From Pirellulales bacterium (GTDB lineage: Bacteria; Planctomycetota; Planctomycetia; Pirellulales; UBA1268), in the NCBI GenBank assembly GCA_018401745.1, contig JAGYJY010000017.1:1-64000 (forward strand): 64,000 bases of DNA, given 5' to 3'. Positions 29,420 to 39,940 of this stretch are shown piece by piece. The translations under genes were made by a program, and so were the position numbers. Each line of letters opens with the position of its first letter. The stretch's first letter is position 1. Under the pieces are notes generated by a model, which worked only from the letters and a program-made list of their open reading frames with translations, made no database searches and had not been told where the DNA came from.

Positions 29420-30259
29420 TCAGCCGCCGAGGCTCCAGTTCTCCATCGTCTTCACCTCAATCCCAGAACTCTGGGCGAGTTTGCCGACGGTCTGCTTGTC
29501 GTCCTTCACGAAGGGCTGTTCAAGCAGCACGCACTGGCTGAAGAAGTTGCGAAGGCGCCCTTCAATCATCTTGTCAACGATGTTGGCTGGCTTGCCTTCG
29601 GCCAGGGCGGCCTCGGTGAGAATCTCCCGCTCTTTCTCCACGGCCGCTGGGTCGAGCTCTTCCTTGGAGACGGCCTTGGGGGCCATGGCAACGATGTGCA
29701 TGGCGATATCTTTGGCCACATCGGCAATCGCCGATCCAGCCTTTCCAGCGAGCTCGACGAGGCACGCCTTGGAGCCGTCGTGATGGGCGTAGCCGCCGCA
29801 GGGGGCGTCTATGCGGCGGATGCGGGAGAGCTCAAACACCTCACGCATGCGGTTGAAGAGATCGTCCTTCAGTTCGCCAAGCGTGCGGTCGGGGTGGGCC
29901 AGGCTCTTCTGGGCGAGCAGGTCTTCAGGCGAGCTGGCGCCTGGGCCGAGGGCCAACTGCTTGGCCATGTCAGCGACGAGCTCCTTGAAGTCGGGACTGT
30001 TGGCAACAGGAGAGCTCTCGCACTTCAGCTCAACCATCGCGCCAACACCCTTGTCGAGATCGGTGTAGACCGCCAGGCGGCCGGTGCTCATCTCGCGATC
30101 GGACCGCGTTGCCTGCGTCTTGATGCCCTGCTTCCGCAGCCACTCAATCGCCGCATTCGTGTCGCCACCACACTCTGACAGCGCCTTCTTACACTCCATC
30201 ATCGGGAGCCCGGTCTTCTCCCGCAGGCTCTTGACATCAGCTGCCGTGATTGCCGCCAT
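29420..30259 (-). CDS. tsf: Translation elongation factor Ts
   Basis: A 279-residue nucleotide exchange factor for EF-Tu. The N-terminal domain has VKSLREKTGLPMMECKKAL and NAAIEWLRKQGI; the core contains MVELKCESSPVANSPDFKEL, and DIAMHIVAMAPKAV lies in the second core subdomain. The AGGGAGAGA stretch precedes the start. It lies 21 bases upstream of pyrH, and 241 bases separate it from rpsB. Confidence 0.97.
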   Translation of the reverse strand: MAAITAADVKSLREKTGLPMMECKKALSECGGDTNAAIEWLRKQGIKTQATRSDREMSTGRLAVYTDLDKGVGAMVELKCESSPVANSPDFKELVADMAKQLALGPGASSPEDLLAQKSLAHPDRTLGELKDDLFNRMREVFELSRIRRIDAPCGGYAHHDGSKACLVELAGKAGSAIADVAKDIAMHIVAMAPKAVSKEELDPAAVEKEREILTEAALAEGKPANIVDKMIEGRLRNFFSQCVLLEQPFVKDDKQTVGKLAQSSGIEVKTMENWSLGG

Positions 30260-30472
30260 CGTTGTCTCTCCCTGTCACTCGGATTTCTGTTTTTCAACCG
30301 CATGCCGATCGTGGTGCATGCGTGTGACCGTTTTTCAGCCGAGCCTCTATCCTTGATTCACTTAAAAAGGACAGGACGCTCTCGGGCATTCATTCAGGAA
30401 ACTTTGCAGACCATCAGTTGCTTCGCAGGCCAGCAAGCAATTTTTGAAAATCTGGTGGTCTGGAAAATCTGG

Positions 30473-30498
30473 TGGCGGCAGGAGCAGAAACTCCGCCA
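30473..30498 (-). promoter_or_regulatory. Hairpin at the 3' end of rpsB, candidate attenuator
   Basis: TGGCGG at 30473-30478 pairs with CCGCCA at 30493-30498, and an inner GGAG/CTCC can form instead. It is just downstream of the rpsB stop, in the rpsB-tsf spacer. Beside it are two copies of GAAAATCTGGTGG (30446-30458 and 30463-30475) 17 bases apart. The spacer is AT-richer than its surroundings and could hold attenuation or a tsf promoter. Confidence 0.35.
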
Positions 30499-30500
30499 GT

Positions 30501-31295
30501 TCAGGTTCGCGGTGGACGCGGCGCTGCTCGCTTGGCCCGCTGGGCACCGTCTTTGTCTGCACCTTCCGCAGCGACTTGGGAATGTGTGGAATGCTCGGCC
30601 TTGCCTTCCAGGATGGCATCGGCAAGACGGGCAGCCACCAACTCAATCGATCGGATCGAATCGTCATTGCCGGGAATCGGCAGGTCGATGACGTCGGGGT
30701 CGCAGTCGGTGTCGATCAGGGCCAGGGTGGTGATCCCCATCTTGCGGGCCTCATTGACCGCGTTCTTCTCCTTCTTGGGATCGAAGAGCACAAGGCACTC
30801 CGGCAGCCGGGAGAGGGTGCGGATGCCACCGAGATTTCGCATCATCTTGCGATTCTCGCGTCGCAACGACGACTGCATTTTCTTCGAGTAGGCGGCGAAC
30901 TCATCGGTGATAGCCGCCTCTGACGTCGAGGGCATCAGCCGCTCCAACTCCTCGAGGCGAGCGAGCCGGTTGCGGATGGTGCGGAAATTGGTCAGCGTGC
31001 CACCGAGCCAGCGCTCGCTGACGTACGGCATGCCACAGCGGGCTGCCTCGCGGGAGATCGCTTCCTGCCCCTGACGCTTGGTGCCTACAAACAGCACCAG
31101 GCTCCCGGAGGCCGCGACCTGCTTGAGATACTTCCTGGCCCGCAGCAAACCACGGATCGTCTCGCGGACGTCGATGATGTGGATCAGGTTCTTGCGGCCG
31201 TGGATATACGGACGCATCTTCGGATTCCAGCGGCTGGCACGGTGGCCAAAATGGACACCAGCCTCAATCAACTCCTGAGCCAAAACACTCGACAC
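30501..31295 (-). CDS. rpsB: 30S ribosomal protein S2
   Basis: A 264-residue protein beginning [23 protein letters not shown], with [45 protein letters not shown] and [25 protein letters not shown], the full set of S2 landmarks. The C-terminus is a short basic, Ala-rich tail. It heads the rpsB-tsf-pyrH-frr cluster under a visible promoter. Confidence 0.98.
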   Translation of the reverse strand: MSSVLAQELIEAGVHFGHRASRWNPKMRPYIHGRKNLIHIIDVRETIRGLLRARKYLKQVAASGSLVLFVGTKRQGQEAISREAARCGMPYVSERWLGGTLTNFRTIRNRLARLEELERLMPSTSEAAITDEFAAYSKKMQSSLRRENRKMMRNLGGIRTLSRLPECLVLFDPKKEKNAVNEARKMGITTLALIDTDCDPDVIDLPIPGNDDSIRSIELVAARLADAILEGKAEHSTHSQVAAEGADKDGAQRAKRAAPRPPRT

Positions 31296-31366
31296 GCTGA
31301 CGGTCTCACGAAAAGGAAGGGTTGTGCTGCGGCGGACGCACGTTTCGCCCGCATCGCGAGCCTCGC

Positions 31367-31395
31367 AGCGTATTCTGTTTGATTGCCAGGGTCAA
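31367..31395 (-). promoter_or_regulatory. Promoter of rpsB
   Basis: On the minus strand TTGACC (31390-31395) and TACGCT (31367-31372) are separated by exactly 17 bases, matching five and four of six positions of the -35 and -10 consensus. Transcription would begin near 31360, leaving a leader of about 65 bases before the rpsB start at 31295. The divergent gap 31296-31594 contains no gene, and I see no convincing promoter for ilvN. Confidence 0.65.
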
Positions 31396-31594
31396 CGCAC
31401 CCTCGCGATATCTCGGTCTCCAGGGCAGGACGCTTGAATCGGCCGCTTTCGGGCTACTACACTACTCGGCCTCGGCCGGAAGAGGCGGCCGACACCCCTT
31501 GAGCCGACCGGCGATATTCCCGAACGCGTTTCCGCGTCGTTTGGCGGAATCCGACCGGAGCAGCCTCGGAGTGCCCCGGAGATTCACGCCCATT

Positions 31595-32143
31595 ATGCGT
31601 CACGTCCTCTCTGCAACCGTCCAAAACGTTCCTGGCGTGCTCTCGCACGTCTCGGGAATGCTCGCCTCTCGCGGCTACAACATCGATAGTCTGGCGGTGG
31701 GGGAGACCGAGAATCCAGGGCTTTCCCGAATGACGTTCGTGCTGCGGGGCGACAACCGCGTGCTCGATCAGGTTCGCCGTCAGCTTGAGAAAATCGTGAC
31801 GGTCGTTCAGGTCAACGACATCAGCTCGCGTGACTACGTGGAGCGAGACCTGATGCTGATCAAGGTCTGTGCTCCGGCGGGGGCCGTGCGGTCGCAGGTC
31901 AAGGAGCTGGCCGACATCTTCCGCGGCCGTATTGTCGATGTCTCCGGCGACAGCGTCGTTGTCGAGATCTCGGGCACCGAAAACAAGATCGAGGGTTTCA
32001 TCGACATGATGCGGCCTCTGGGCATCATCGAGCTCGTCCGCACCGGCAGGATCGCCATGGTGCGGGGCGACGAGCCCGGGCCCGTGAGTGAGGTCAATCT
32101 GGCCCCCGCCGATCACGCAATCTCGCCGGAGGCTCTGGCCTGA
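31595..32143 (+). CDS. ilvN: Acetolactate synthase small (regulatory) subunit
   Basis: A 182-residue protein with an N-terminal ACT domain ([35 protein letters not shown]) and the C-terminal ALS small-subunit domain ([38 protein letters not shown]). It confers feedback control by branched-chain amino acids on acetolactate synthase. ATG 31595 is chosen because it matches the family start; the frame is open upstream. The catalytic subunit gene is not in the window; ilvC follows 88 bases later. Confidence 0.93.
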   Translation: MRHVLSATVQNVPGVLSHVSGMLASRGYNIDSLAVGETENPGLSRMTFVLRGDNRVLDQVRRQLEKIVTVVQVNDISSRDYVERDLMLIKVCAPAGAVRSQVKELADIFRGRIVDVSGDSVVVEISGTENKIEGFIDMMRPLGIIELVRTGRIAMVRGDEPGPVSEVNLAPADHAISPEALA

Positions 32144-32231
32144 GGCGATGGCGGTGAAGGCTTCCGAGGCCGCGAAGTTGATGCCGCCGCAACCGTTTTT
32201 TCCTTCCTACAGTCCGTTCCAGGAGAACCAC

Positions 32232-33236
32232 GTGCCCGCCACGATCTATTACGACGCTGACGCCGATCTGAAGCACCTTGCTGGCAAAACGATTGCTATT
32301 CTCGGCTACGGCAGCCAAGGGCATGCCCAGGCTCAGAATCTTCGTGACAGCGGCCTGAACGTGGTTGTGGCCCAGCGGCCGGGCGGCCCCAACTACGACC
32401 TCGCCAAGAGCCACGGCTTCGAGCCGATGAGCGTTGAGGATGCGGTCAAGCAAGCCGACGTGATCAACATCCTGCTGCCCGATGAGCTGCAGGCTGACGT
32501 GTACAAAACGGCGATTAAGCCCAACCTCAAGCCGGGTGCCATCTTGATGGCCAGCCACGGTTTCAACTTCCATTTTGCCCAGGTCGAGCCGCCTGCCGGC
32601 CACGATACGCTCCTGGTGGCTCCCAAGGGCCCTGGCCACCTGGTTCGCAGCGAGTATGAGAAGGGGGGCGGCGTGCCCTGCCTGATCGCGCTGGGTGAGG
32701 GTGCCAGCGAAGCCACCAAGCAGATCGGCCTCGCCTACGCCAAGGGCATCGGTGGCACTCGCGGCGGTGTGATCGAGACCACGATCGCCGAGGAGACCGA
32801 AACCGACCTTTTCGGCGAGCAGGCGGTTCTCTGCGGAGGCGTCTCCGAGCTGATCAAGGCGGGCTTCGACACGCTCGTCGAGGCAGGCTACCAGCCAGAA
32901 ATGGCCTACTTTGAGTGCCTCCACGAGATGAAGCTGATCGTCGACCTGCTCTACCAGGGCGGTCTGGAATACATGCGATACAGCGTCTCCAACACCGCCG
33001 AGTATGGTGACTACACACGCGGCAAGCGGGTGATCACCGAAGAGACCCGTGCGGAGATGAAGCGGATCCTCGAGGACATCCGCAGCGGCCAGTTTGCCCG
33101 CGACTGGATCCTCGAGAACCGGGCCGGGGCCGCGAGCTTCAAGGCGACGCGTCGCCGCGAGCGGGAGCACCTGCTCACGGAAACGGGCCGCTCGCTGCGG
33201 AAGATGATGAACTGGATCGATTCCAAGGAGGTCTAG
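32232..33236 (+). CDS. ilvC: Ketol-acid reductoisomerase
   Basis: A 334-residue class I enzyme converting acetolactate to dihydroxyisovalerate with NADPH. GTG 32232 is preceded by AGGAGAAC, which fixes the start; the product opens [13 protein letters not shown]. The Rossmann motif is [12 protein letters not shown], followed by IALRPGG-like VVVAQRPGG. The knotted C domain has [16 protein letters not shown], the metal-binding EECLHE-like [14 protein letters not shown] and SNTAEYGD. Intact frame. The stop codon is immediately followed by the next ATG. Confidence 0.97.
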   Translation: MPATIYYDADADLKHLAGKTIAILGYGSQGHAQAQNLRDSGLNVVVAQRPGGPNYDLAKSHGFEPMSVEDAVKQADVINILLPDELQADVYKTAIKPNLKPGAILMASHGFNFHFAQVEPPAGHDTLLVAPKGPGHLVRSEYEKGGGVPCLIALGEGASEATKQIGLAYAKGIGGTRGGVIETTIAEETETDLFGEQAVLCGGVSELIKAGFDTLVEAGYQPEMAYFECLHEMKLIVDLLYQGGLEYMRYSVSNTAEYGDYTRGKRVITEETRAEMKRILEDIRSGQFARDWILENRAGAASFKATRRREREHLLTETGRSLRKMMNWIDSKEV

Positions 33237-33515
33237 ATGACCCCTGACGAACACGCGAGTCGAACGCTCTACAACGAGCTTGTTCCGGGAGATCAGGTCG
33301 AGGTGGTCCACGGTGTCACCGTGGGCTCCTCGGCAGCCTGGACCACGACCACGACCGGCCGCGTCCTGCGGCGGGAGCGGCGACGTCATGGCCTCCATTT
33401 CCGCCGCAACAACGACGACAAGGTGTTCTCCGACGTGCTGATCCTCGCCCGTGATGATGGTGAGCTCACGACCGTCACGATCGATGAATACACCCGGCTG
33501 AAGAAGCTGGCCTGA
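33237..33515 (+). CDS. Small conserved-type hypothetical protein downstream of ilvC
   Basis: A 92-residue protein whose ATG directly abuts the ilvC stop (TAGATG), with AAGGAGG within the end of ilvC serving as ribosome-binding site, so it is translationally coupled. It is predicted mostly beta: ELVPGDQVEVVHGVTVGSSA, TGRVLRRERRRHGLHFRRN, KVFSDVLILARDDGELTTVT. This looks like a small barrel domain with an exposed basic loop. No named family recognised. Confidence 0.72.
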   Translation: MTPDEHASRTLYNELVPGDQVEVVHGVTVGSSAAWTTTTTGRVLRRERRRHGLHFRRNNDDKVFSDVLILARDDGELTTVTIDEYTRLKKLA

Positions 33516-33581
33516 GGCCGAACCGCTTCTGTAGAGGCCGCTCGACGCTGCCCCTCGCTGGTTGTGAGGAGGGGGAAGCGT

Positions 33582-34910
33582 TTAGGCGACGCGGGCGATC
33601 ACGCAGGTGAGGTATTCGCCTTCCAGGCAGCTCACGCTGACGGGATGGTCGGCGGCGGCACCGCGGCATTCGAGCATCGAGAGCGAGCGTCCGCTCCGCT
33701 GGGCGACGCCCGAGAGCATCATCAGGAAGTCGTCGCGTGTGACCGCGCCTGAGCAGGAGCAGGTGACGAGAATGCCACCGGGCTCCAGCAGGTCGACGCC
33801 TTGCCGGTTGATGCGGTGATAGGCCCGCAAGGCTTCGCCGTGGCTGCTGCGGTTGCGGGCAAACTTGGGTGGGTCGAGGATCACCATTCCGAAGCGTTCG
33901 CCGGCCGCCGCGAGGGCGTCGAGTTTCTTAAACGCGTCGGCAGTTTCGACCGTGATGTTGGCGGCGCCGCTGAGCCCGGCGTTGGCCTCGGCTAGGGCGG
34001 TGGCCTTTGCGCTTCCGTCGACAGCGAGCACGCTCGCCGCACCCGCTTTCGCGCAGGCCACAGAAAAGCCTCCGGAATAGCAGAACATGTCGAGCACCCG
34101 GCGGCCGCCCGCCAGGCTTGCGGCTGCCTGGCGGTTCTCTCGCTGGTCGAGATAAAAGCCTGTTTTTTGGCCCTCGGAGAGGTCAACGCCAAACCGCATG
34201 CCGTGTTCGTTGATAAACACGGGGCCACCCGGCAGCCGGCCGCGGACGAGTCCGTCGGTCGTTTGCAGCCCTTCGAGCTTCCCAAGGCCCCGCTCCGCAG
34301 ACCGCAGCAGAATGCCAGCCGGTCGCACACTCTGCTCGAGCAGATCGCAGATCAGCTCCATTCGGCAGTGCATCACGCGAGCGGTGAACTGCACGCAGAG
34401 CCACTCACCGAAGCGGTCGACGATCAGGCCTGAGAGGTCGTCTCCCTCGCTGTTGATCAGCCGTGCTGCCGTGGCCCGATCGTCGAGGCCGAGAAGCCGC
34501 CGCAGGGCAACAGCCCGCTCGATCCGTTCTTGCCAGAAGGCGTCGTCGAGCCGTTCGCTGGCCGAAAACGCATAGAGTCGCACGCGGATGCGGCTGTCTG
34601 GATTCCAGAGGCCACGGGCAACGAAGCTGTTGTCGTGGGTGACCAGGTCGACCACATCCCCCGGGGCAGGCTCGCCTTCGACCCGCAGCACCGCCGAGTC
34701 GAGCACCCAGGGGTGTCGGCCGAAAAAGGGGCGGGCTCGCTTGGGCTTGAGCAGCACGTTCGCGACCGGAAGGCCGGTCAACGCGACCTCCACAGGGCCG
34801 CCTGTTGCCGCCATCGAGAAAGGGAGGGTCGAGGCTGGCGTCGTTGGAGCGTTGGCAGTCGGAGCGGGCGAAGCGGTGGGTTCGAGGGACTCGAGATCGT
34901 CCTCAGGCAT
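33582..34910 (-). CDS. Class I SAM-dependent rRNA methyltransferase (RlmI-like)
   Basis: A 442-residue protein starting at ATG 34910. After a Pro/Ala/Thr-rich leader of about 50 residues comes a PUA-like domain (KRARPFFGRHPWVLDSAV), then an EEHG-type segment and the methyltransferase core: GQKTGFYLDQRENRQAA, VLDMFCYSGGFSVA (SAM site), VILDPPKFARNRSS and VTCSCSG with the catalytic Cys. This order is that of 23S rRNA m5C1962 methyltransferases; the exact target is inferred. Its start overlaps the end of the exporter gene by eight bases. Confidence 0.88.
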   Translation of the reverse strand: MPEDDLESLEPTASPAPTANAPTTPASTLPFSMAATGGPVEVALTGLPVANVLLKPKRARPFFGRHPWVLDSAVLRVEGEPAPGDVVDLVTHDNSFVARGLWNPDSRIRVRLYAFSASERLDDAFWQERIERAVALRRLLGLDDRATAARLINSEGDDLSGLIVDRFGEWLCVQFTARVMHCRMELICDLLEQSVRPAGILLRSAERGLGKLEGLQTTDGLVRGRLPGGPVFINEHGMRFGVDLSEGQKTGFYLDQRENRQAAASLAGGRRVLDMFCYSGGFSVACAKAGAASVLAVDGSAKATALAEANAGLSGAANITVETADAFKKLDALAAAGERFGMVILDPPKFARNRSSHGEALRAYHRINRQGVDLLEPGGILVTCSCSGAVTRDDFLMMLSGVAQRSGRSLSMLECRGAAADHPVSVSCLEGEYLTCVIARVA

Positions 34911-37442
34911 GAACGACCTGCTTCGGCTTGGATGACTGCTGCCCCTGCAGCACATGGGGCGCGGGCAGGGAGTCGCTGCCGGGTTCACTCTTCACGCGAC
35001 GCTGGTTGGTCTGGGCGGCCTTCTTGGCTTCCCTTCGCAACACACTCCAGGCAAACACGCCTCCGAGCGGCCCGGAGAGCATCGCCGGCAGCAGCACCAG
35101 GTTGCCGACCAGGGCAATTGTGAGCATCGAGAGCATCATGTAGCCAAATCGCTGTGTGGGCCCAAACGGCGAGAGCGCGAAGACCGACAAGCCGATGCCA
35201 ATCACACCCCAGCTCTGATACATCGCCCGGGCACAGCCCTTGTAGGCGAGCATCGTCGCCTCGCGGCGGTCGAGACCGTCGGAGATGCCCCGACGGAACC
35301 AGAGCATGAAGTGCACGACGTCGTCGACCGTCACGCCAAGCGCCACACTCGGTGCCATCACGGTGCCAATATCGACAAGCAGCGTGCCCGCGGTAAACGA
35401 CTTCAGCAGCGAGTTGCCCCAGCCCATGCCGCCAAACACCATGATCGCGGGGAAGGCCGCGGGAATCAGCAGCACGAGGCCTGCGGAGAAGGCCCGGCAG
35501 ATCACGACCATCACCGCCACGATGATCAGGAAGTCGACTCCGAAGCCGAGCACCAGACCATCGAGCAGCGAATGCTGCGCCTTGTAGACCAGTGGCACGA
35601 GGCCGGTGTAGTCGACCTCGATGCCGGTCACGCCGTCGTCGGCAAGCGAGCTAAGAATCGGGTTGATCCGCTCTTTGAGATCCTCCTGGAAGAGGTCGTA
35701 TTCCACTTCCTTCGTCGCGCTGACTCGGGCGCTGATTCGCCACAGCTCTCCAGGATTACCGTTGGGAAGCGTGGTTTCACGGAGATAGTCGCCATCGAGA
35801 AACTCGTGGCGATGCGCCTCAAGCCGCCGGTTGAGCACGCTGCGGCGAGTTCGAGCGCCGAGGCCGAAGGCTCGGGCTGCTGCCCCGCCAATGCCACTGT
35901 TGGCACCGCCAAGGTCGAGGCTGCGGCCGAAGGTGACGGTCGAGAGCGAGCTGCCGACCTCATCGAGGTTGCCGATTGCTTCCTGCACCTCACCGACGAG
36001 CTCCATCCGCTCCAGGAAGTTGAGGTTGCACTCCTCGTCGTCGATCTTGAGCAGGATCTCCATCGGCACCAGCTGGCCGAGGTTGCTCTCAAGCCACTGA
36101 TAATCCTGACGAATCTGAGCGTTGGGAGCAAAGAGCCGCATCAGCTGCACGCTCGTCTCCACCCGCGTCATGCCGTAGCCGATGCCGGCCATCAGGGCGA
36201 GGCAGCCCACGGTCGAGAGTGTGTGATGCCGGGTGATCCACTGGCCCACCTTCCACCAGCGGCTCTCCTCGATCGGTCGCCAGGTATCTTCCGCTTCGCT
36301 GTCGGCAGCCTTGCCGAGCTTGAGCCGCGGTGGGAAGAGCTCCAGGGCTGCGGGCATCAGTGTGATGAGGATGAGAAAGCTCAACACAACGCCGATTGCA
36401 GAGAAGATGCCGAACATGCGAATCGGGACCAACTCGCTCACTGCGAGCGTGGCCAGGCCAATAGCAGTGGTTCCGGTGGCCAGCGAGAGGGGCAGCGCGG
36501 CGTGGTGCAGGGCCCGGCCAGCTGCCCCTTCTTGAATGCCGGTTTCTGCGATCTGATCGCGGTAGTAGTTGGCCAGATGGATCGCGCCGCTTGTCGTGGC
36601 GACATACACCAGCGACGGCATCGTGAGCAGAATCGCATCGACGGGATACCCTGAGTACCAGACCACCGCCAGGCTCGCGAACATGCTGTAGACGCCTGAG
36701 GCGATCACCAGGCCCACCAGCAGTTTGCTCCGCAGCGAGAGCCAGCTGACGATAAAGCCCACCACGAGCGAGAGTCCGAAAAGGATCGTAACGCTGCTCT
36801 GGCCCGCCTTGTCGATCGCCACATTGTCGACGGGCGGGCCGCCGATATGCAGGCTTTTTCGGGAATCGCACACTCATCAGTGGCGAGCTGCCTCACCTGG
36901 TCGATCGCCCCATGCAGATTGGTGCGGGCGAGATCAGAGAGCGTCAGCACAAGGCAGGTCTGCCGCTCGTCGAGATTGTCGTCGGCCGACAGTGGCGCAA
37001 CACCATCGGCGGCCGGCCCGATCAGAGCGCCGGTCAGCCTGCGGATGGCCTCCTCCCGCTCGAGCAGCAACGGCTCGCTGGTCATCAGGTCGACAGCGCG
37101 AGGCCCCGTCTGCACCGTCTTGAAATAGAGCGGCTGGTCGACTCGTGAGGCCTCTTCGGGCGGGGGCAGAAGCTTCGTCGCCATCAGCTCCAGCCGCGGG
37201 TCGCTCATCGTGCAGCCTTCCCAACTGGCGAGAATGAACTCCTCGCCCTGGAAATGCTGCCGGAAAAACTTGTAGACCTGCGTTTCGGGATACTCGGCCG
37301 GCAGCCATCCCTTCACGTCGTTGCGGTTGTTGCCCTTCGCCTTGATCGCGCCGACGACCACCAAGGGCAGCAAAAACACGAGCACCGCCATGATGGCAAC
37401 GGCGTGCCGCTGGTAGAAGTTCGGCTTGGAGTGTGACGTCAT
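34903..37442 (-). CDS. RND/MMPL-type exporter, frameshifted
   Basis: Two frames make up one exporter of about 846 residues. The first carries the N-terminal span (VAIMAVLVFLLPLVVVGAIKAKG) and the porter-like loop to DECAIPE. The second starts at SLHIGGPPVDNVAIDKAG and holds two sets of spans, including the SSD-like LLTMPSLVYVATTSGAIHLANYY and MAPSVALGVTVDDVVHFMLWF segments. The break falls in a five-base T run at 36855-36859 (A run on the coding strand). Such proteins export lipids or hydrophobic compounds; the substrate is unknown. Confidence 0.85.
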
Positions 37443-37546
37443 ATCCTTCCACCGAGGGGCGTGGCCGCGGCTCACCGTTCCTTCCGCTCAACCAAACGGT
37501 ACAGGTCGCGTTCGGGGCAGTCCATATGTCTCCGGCCCGCTCATCC

Positions 37547-37939
37547 TCAAAAAATCGGTTTCTTCCCAGGTGTTGGCGGTTTAACACACGCAGTTTCGCT
37601 GACGTGCGCTGTTTTCGCAGCCGCTGCGACCGGTTGCCGCTCGTTGTCGGAGGGGTGGGCTGCCTGTTCGGCGGCCACAAACTCATGCTGCCGATGCGAT
37701 CCGTCGCAGAATGGCCTTGTGCTGCTGTGCCCGCAGCGACAGAGGGCAATCGCCCGCGTGCCCCCGGGAGGCGTGAATGCCTCCCCGAGATGGTCGGTCA
37801 CCTGCAGTTTCAGGCCCGGCCGAGAGGTCTCGTGGGGCATCTCGACCACCAGCGGGCCGTTTTCACGGCAGCGAATCGTGACGGTGTCGGCAGGGGTTCG
37901 CGGGGAGCCACTGCGGTGATTCGCTCGCTGCTCGCTCAT
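37547..37939 (-). CDS. CDGSH-type iron-sulfur protein
   Basis: A 130-residue protein with the complete 2Fe-2S motif CRCGHSSTRPFCDGSH: ligands Cys67, Cys69, Cys78 and His82. Before it, VTIRCRENGPLVVEMP is the usual first strand of bacterial CDGSH proteins. The C-terminal 45 residues are low-complexity. ATG 37939 lies 11 bases after the anti-sigma-like gene on the same strand, suggesting co-expression with the sigma factor and, possibly, a redox-related response. Confidence 0.88.
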   Translation of the reverse strand: MSEQRANHRSGSPRTPADTVTIRCRENGPLVVEMPHETSRPGLKLQVTDHLGEAFTPPGGTRAIALCRCGHSSTRPFCDGSHRQHEFVAAEQAAHPSDNERQPVAAAAKTAHVSETACVKPPTPGKKPIF

Positions 37940-37950
37940 CACACACGGCC

Positions 37951-39334
37951 TCAGGGGCTTGCGCCTTCTGCCGTCGGTCCTGTGGCTGCTGGCTTTGTGG
38001 TGTCGACGATGTCGATCCACAGCCGCACGTAGCCTTCCGGAGGGATCAGCTTCGGCGGCGGTGGAACGTCGATGGCGGCTGCCGTCGGCGCCGCCATTTT
38101 GAGCGCCATCGCGACTGGAGGAGGAGCCGCCTCCGCCGGAGCAGCCGCGATACCGGCAGCCTCGGGCACCGCGATCCGGGCCGAGCGGCCACCAAGGCTG
38201 CGTGCCTGGGGCAGCGGTGCGTCCGCCTGGGCAATCGCCGCGATCGGCGGAGCGGCTTCTTCGGGCGTCGCGGCAGCCTCAGCAACAGGCCGCGTCGCCG
38301 CCGCGACATCAGCAGGAGGTGCTGGATCTGCCGCTCTCCGCATCGCCCGCGGCATGGCCGCTTGGCCGCTGGCCAGGGCCTCGGGCGGTGGCTGCAGTTC
38401 GGTGGCCGTTTCCACCTCGGCATCGGCAGCGGCGAGCATCGGCTCCGCGACAGGCCCGCGTCGCTCCAGGCGTTCGATCGCCTCGCGCGACAAAGAGCCT
38501 GCCTGCACCACCACGCTGCCAGAGGAAACCGACAGGGTTTCCAGCAGGCGATCGACCTCCGCGGCCCGGCCAAAGCAGCCAATCCGCTCCACGCGGCCCC
38601 CTTCCATGGTCTCCTCACGGTCGAGCCGCACGCGGCTGCGGGCAAGAAGTTCTTCGAACTGGCGTCGGCCTTCGCGATCCCCCAGGTGGACGGTCATGTG
38701 CAGGGTGCCCATCGACTTCCTGCCCTCGGTCAGCTCGATGCCGCGGGCAATCATGCGTTCGGCCAAAGCGACCGGATCGATCTCAGGTCGTTCAGCGACT
38801 TCGACACTGAAGGGCCTGTGGGCCTCGGCCGGGAGGTGCATCCACGGCGGGCGGATCACTGAGGTTGAGCATCACGGCGACGAGCAGGCCCGCGGCCAAA
38901 GCCAGCGTCATGGCCGGCTTGAGCCAGCGACGATCGGAGCCGGCTGTTGGGCCTTCGGTGCGGCGAGCTTCGCTGGTTGCCTCTTCATCTTCGAGCGCCT
39001 CAGCTCGCTCCTGGTCGAGGCGATCCTGCTCGATTCGCTGCCACTCCTCTGCAACCGCCTCATCGACCTCTTCGTCGGTTTCGGTGAATGGGTCTTCGCT
39101 GCCGGGCTCCAGGCCGGTGATGGCCGACATCACGGCCGAGGTCAGGGATGAGCTTGCCTCCACCGGCTGGTCGCCGGCAGTGGTCAGCAGCTCCTTGAGT
39201 TGGCGGAGCTCCGCCGCAACGTCTGCCAGCGGTGGGTTGGCTCGCACAGCAGCAGCCACCGCGTCGGCTTCCTCAGCTGGAAGCCGGCCATCAAGCCAGT
39301 CGCTGATCGTCGGTGAATCTGGTTCGAGCGTCAT
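37951..39334 (-). CDS. Putative anti-sigma factor with long Ala/Pro-rich tail, frameshifted
   Basis: The first frame gives a soluble N-terminal domain (ISDWLDGRLPAEEADAVAAAVRANP, as in anti-sigma proteins, but without zinc ligands), an acidic linker and a single membrane span (KPAMTLALAAGLLVAVMLNLS, about residues 150-170). Near 38846-38855, in CCGCCCGCCG, the frame changes and continues PPWMHLPAEAHRPFSVEV. A structured region follows and then about 120 residues rich in Ala and Pro. Total about 460 residues. It begins 13 bases after the ECF sigma gene, the typical place for its regulator. Confidence 0.7.
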
Positions 39335-39347
39335 CCTGGCAGCCGTC

Positions 39348-39896
39348 TTACGAGGAACTCGATTCTGCTGTGACGAAAGGCCTGAGCCGTTCGCGAAGCT
39401 CCATGCGGGCTCTGTGGAGCCTGCTGCGGACCGTGCCGACCGGAATGTCGAGGATTCCCGCGATCGACTCGTAGGTTGCGTCTTCCATATCGGCCAGAAC
39501 GACCACCGCTCGATACCGCTGATCGAGTTGGTCCAGCGCCTGCTTCACGGCCTGCTGCCGGTCTGCCTGCTCGAGCCGAGCCGAGACGTCGCTCGATTCC
39601 GCAACAGGATCGGCAGTCGGGGCAAGTGGCACAGGACGGCGACGCCTGGCAGCCGAGGTCGCCTTGTTGCAGGCAATGCGGTGGAGCCATGTCGAGAAAC
39701 TGCTTTTCTGTTGAAACGACTTCAGGCCGCGAAAGGCCGCGATAAACGCTTCCTGTGCGAGATCTTGGGCCGTGTCACGACACCCCACAAGCCGTTCGAG
39801 CAGACGCAGAATTTGCGGCTGGTGTCGCTCAACAAGCGTGGCGTAGGCCGCGTGATCGCCTGCGAGCACGCGTTCGATGATCTCGCTGTCCTGCAC
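39348..39896 (-). CDS. ECF-type sigma-70 family RNA polymerase sigma factor (SigE/RpoE-like)
   Basis: A 182-residue sigma factor. Region 2 has DSEIIERVLAGDHAAYATLVERHQP and CRDTAQDLAQEAFIAAFRGL; STWLHRIACNKATSAARRR closes it. Region 4 has LDQRYRAVVVLADMEDATYESIAGILDIPVGTVRSRLHRAR, the standard SigW/RpoE helix-turn-helix. It lies 44 bases downstream of lgt and is followed by the probable anti-sigma gene. Confidence 0.94.
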   Translation of the reverse strand: MQDSEIIERVLAGDHAAYATLVERHQPQILRLLERLVGCRDTAQDLAQEAFIAAFRGLKSFQQKSSFSTWLHRIACNKATSAARRRRPVPLAPTADPVAESSDVSARLEQADRQQAVKQALDQLDQRYRAVVVLADMEDATYESIAGILDIPVGTVRSRLHRARMELRERLRPFVTAESSSS

Positions 39897-39940
39897 TTTG
39901 ACGCCTCGAGCGGCAAAAAGATTCCCGGAAACGACCAGTG

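Noticed and set aside
31457..33398. Antisense open frames over ilvN and ilvC (219 and 434 codons)
   Set aside because: Both are mirror images of conserved genes and lack motifs.
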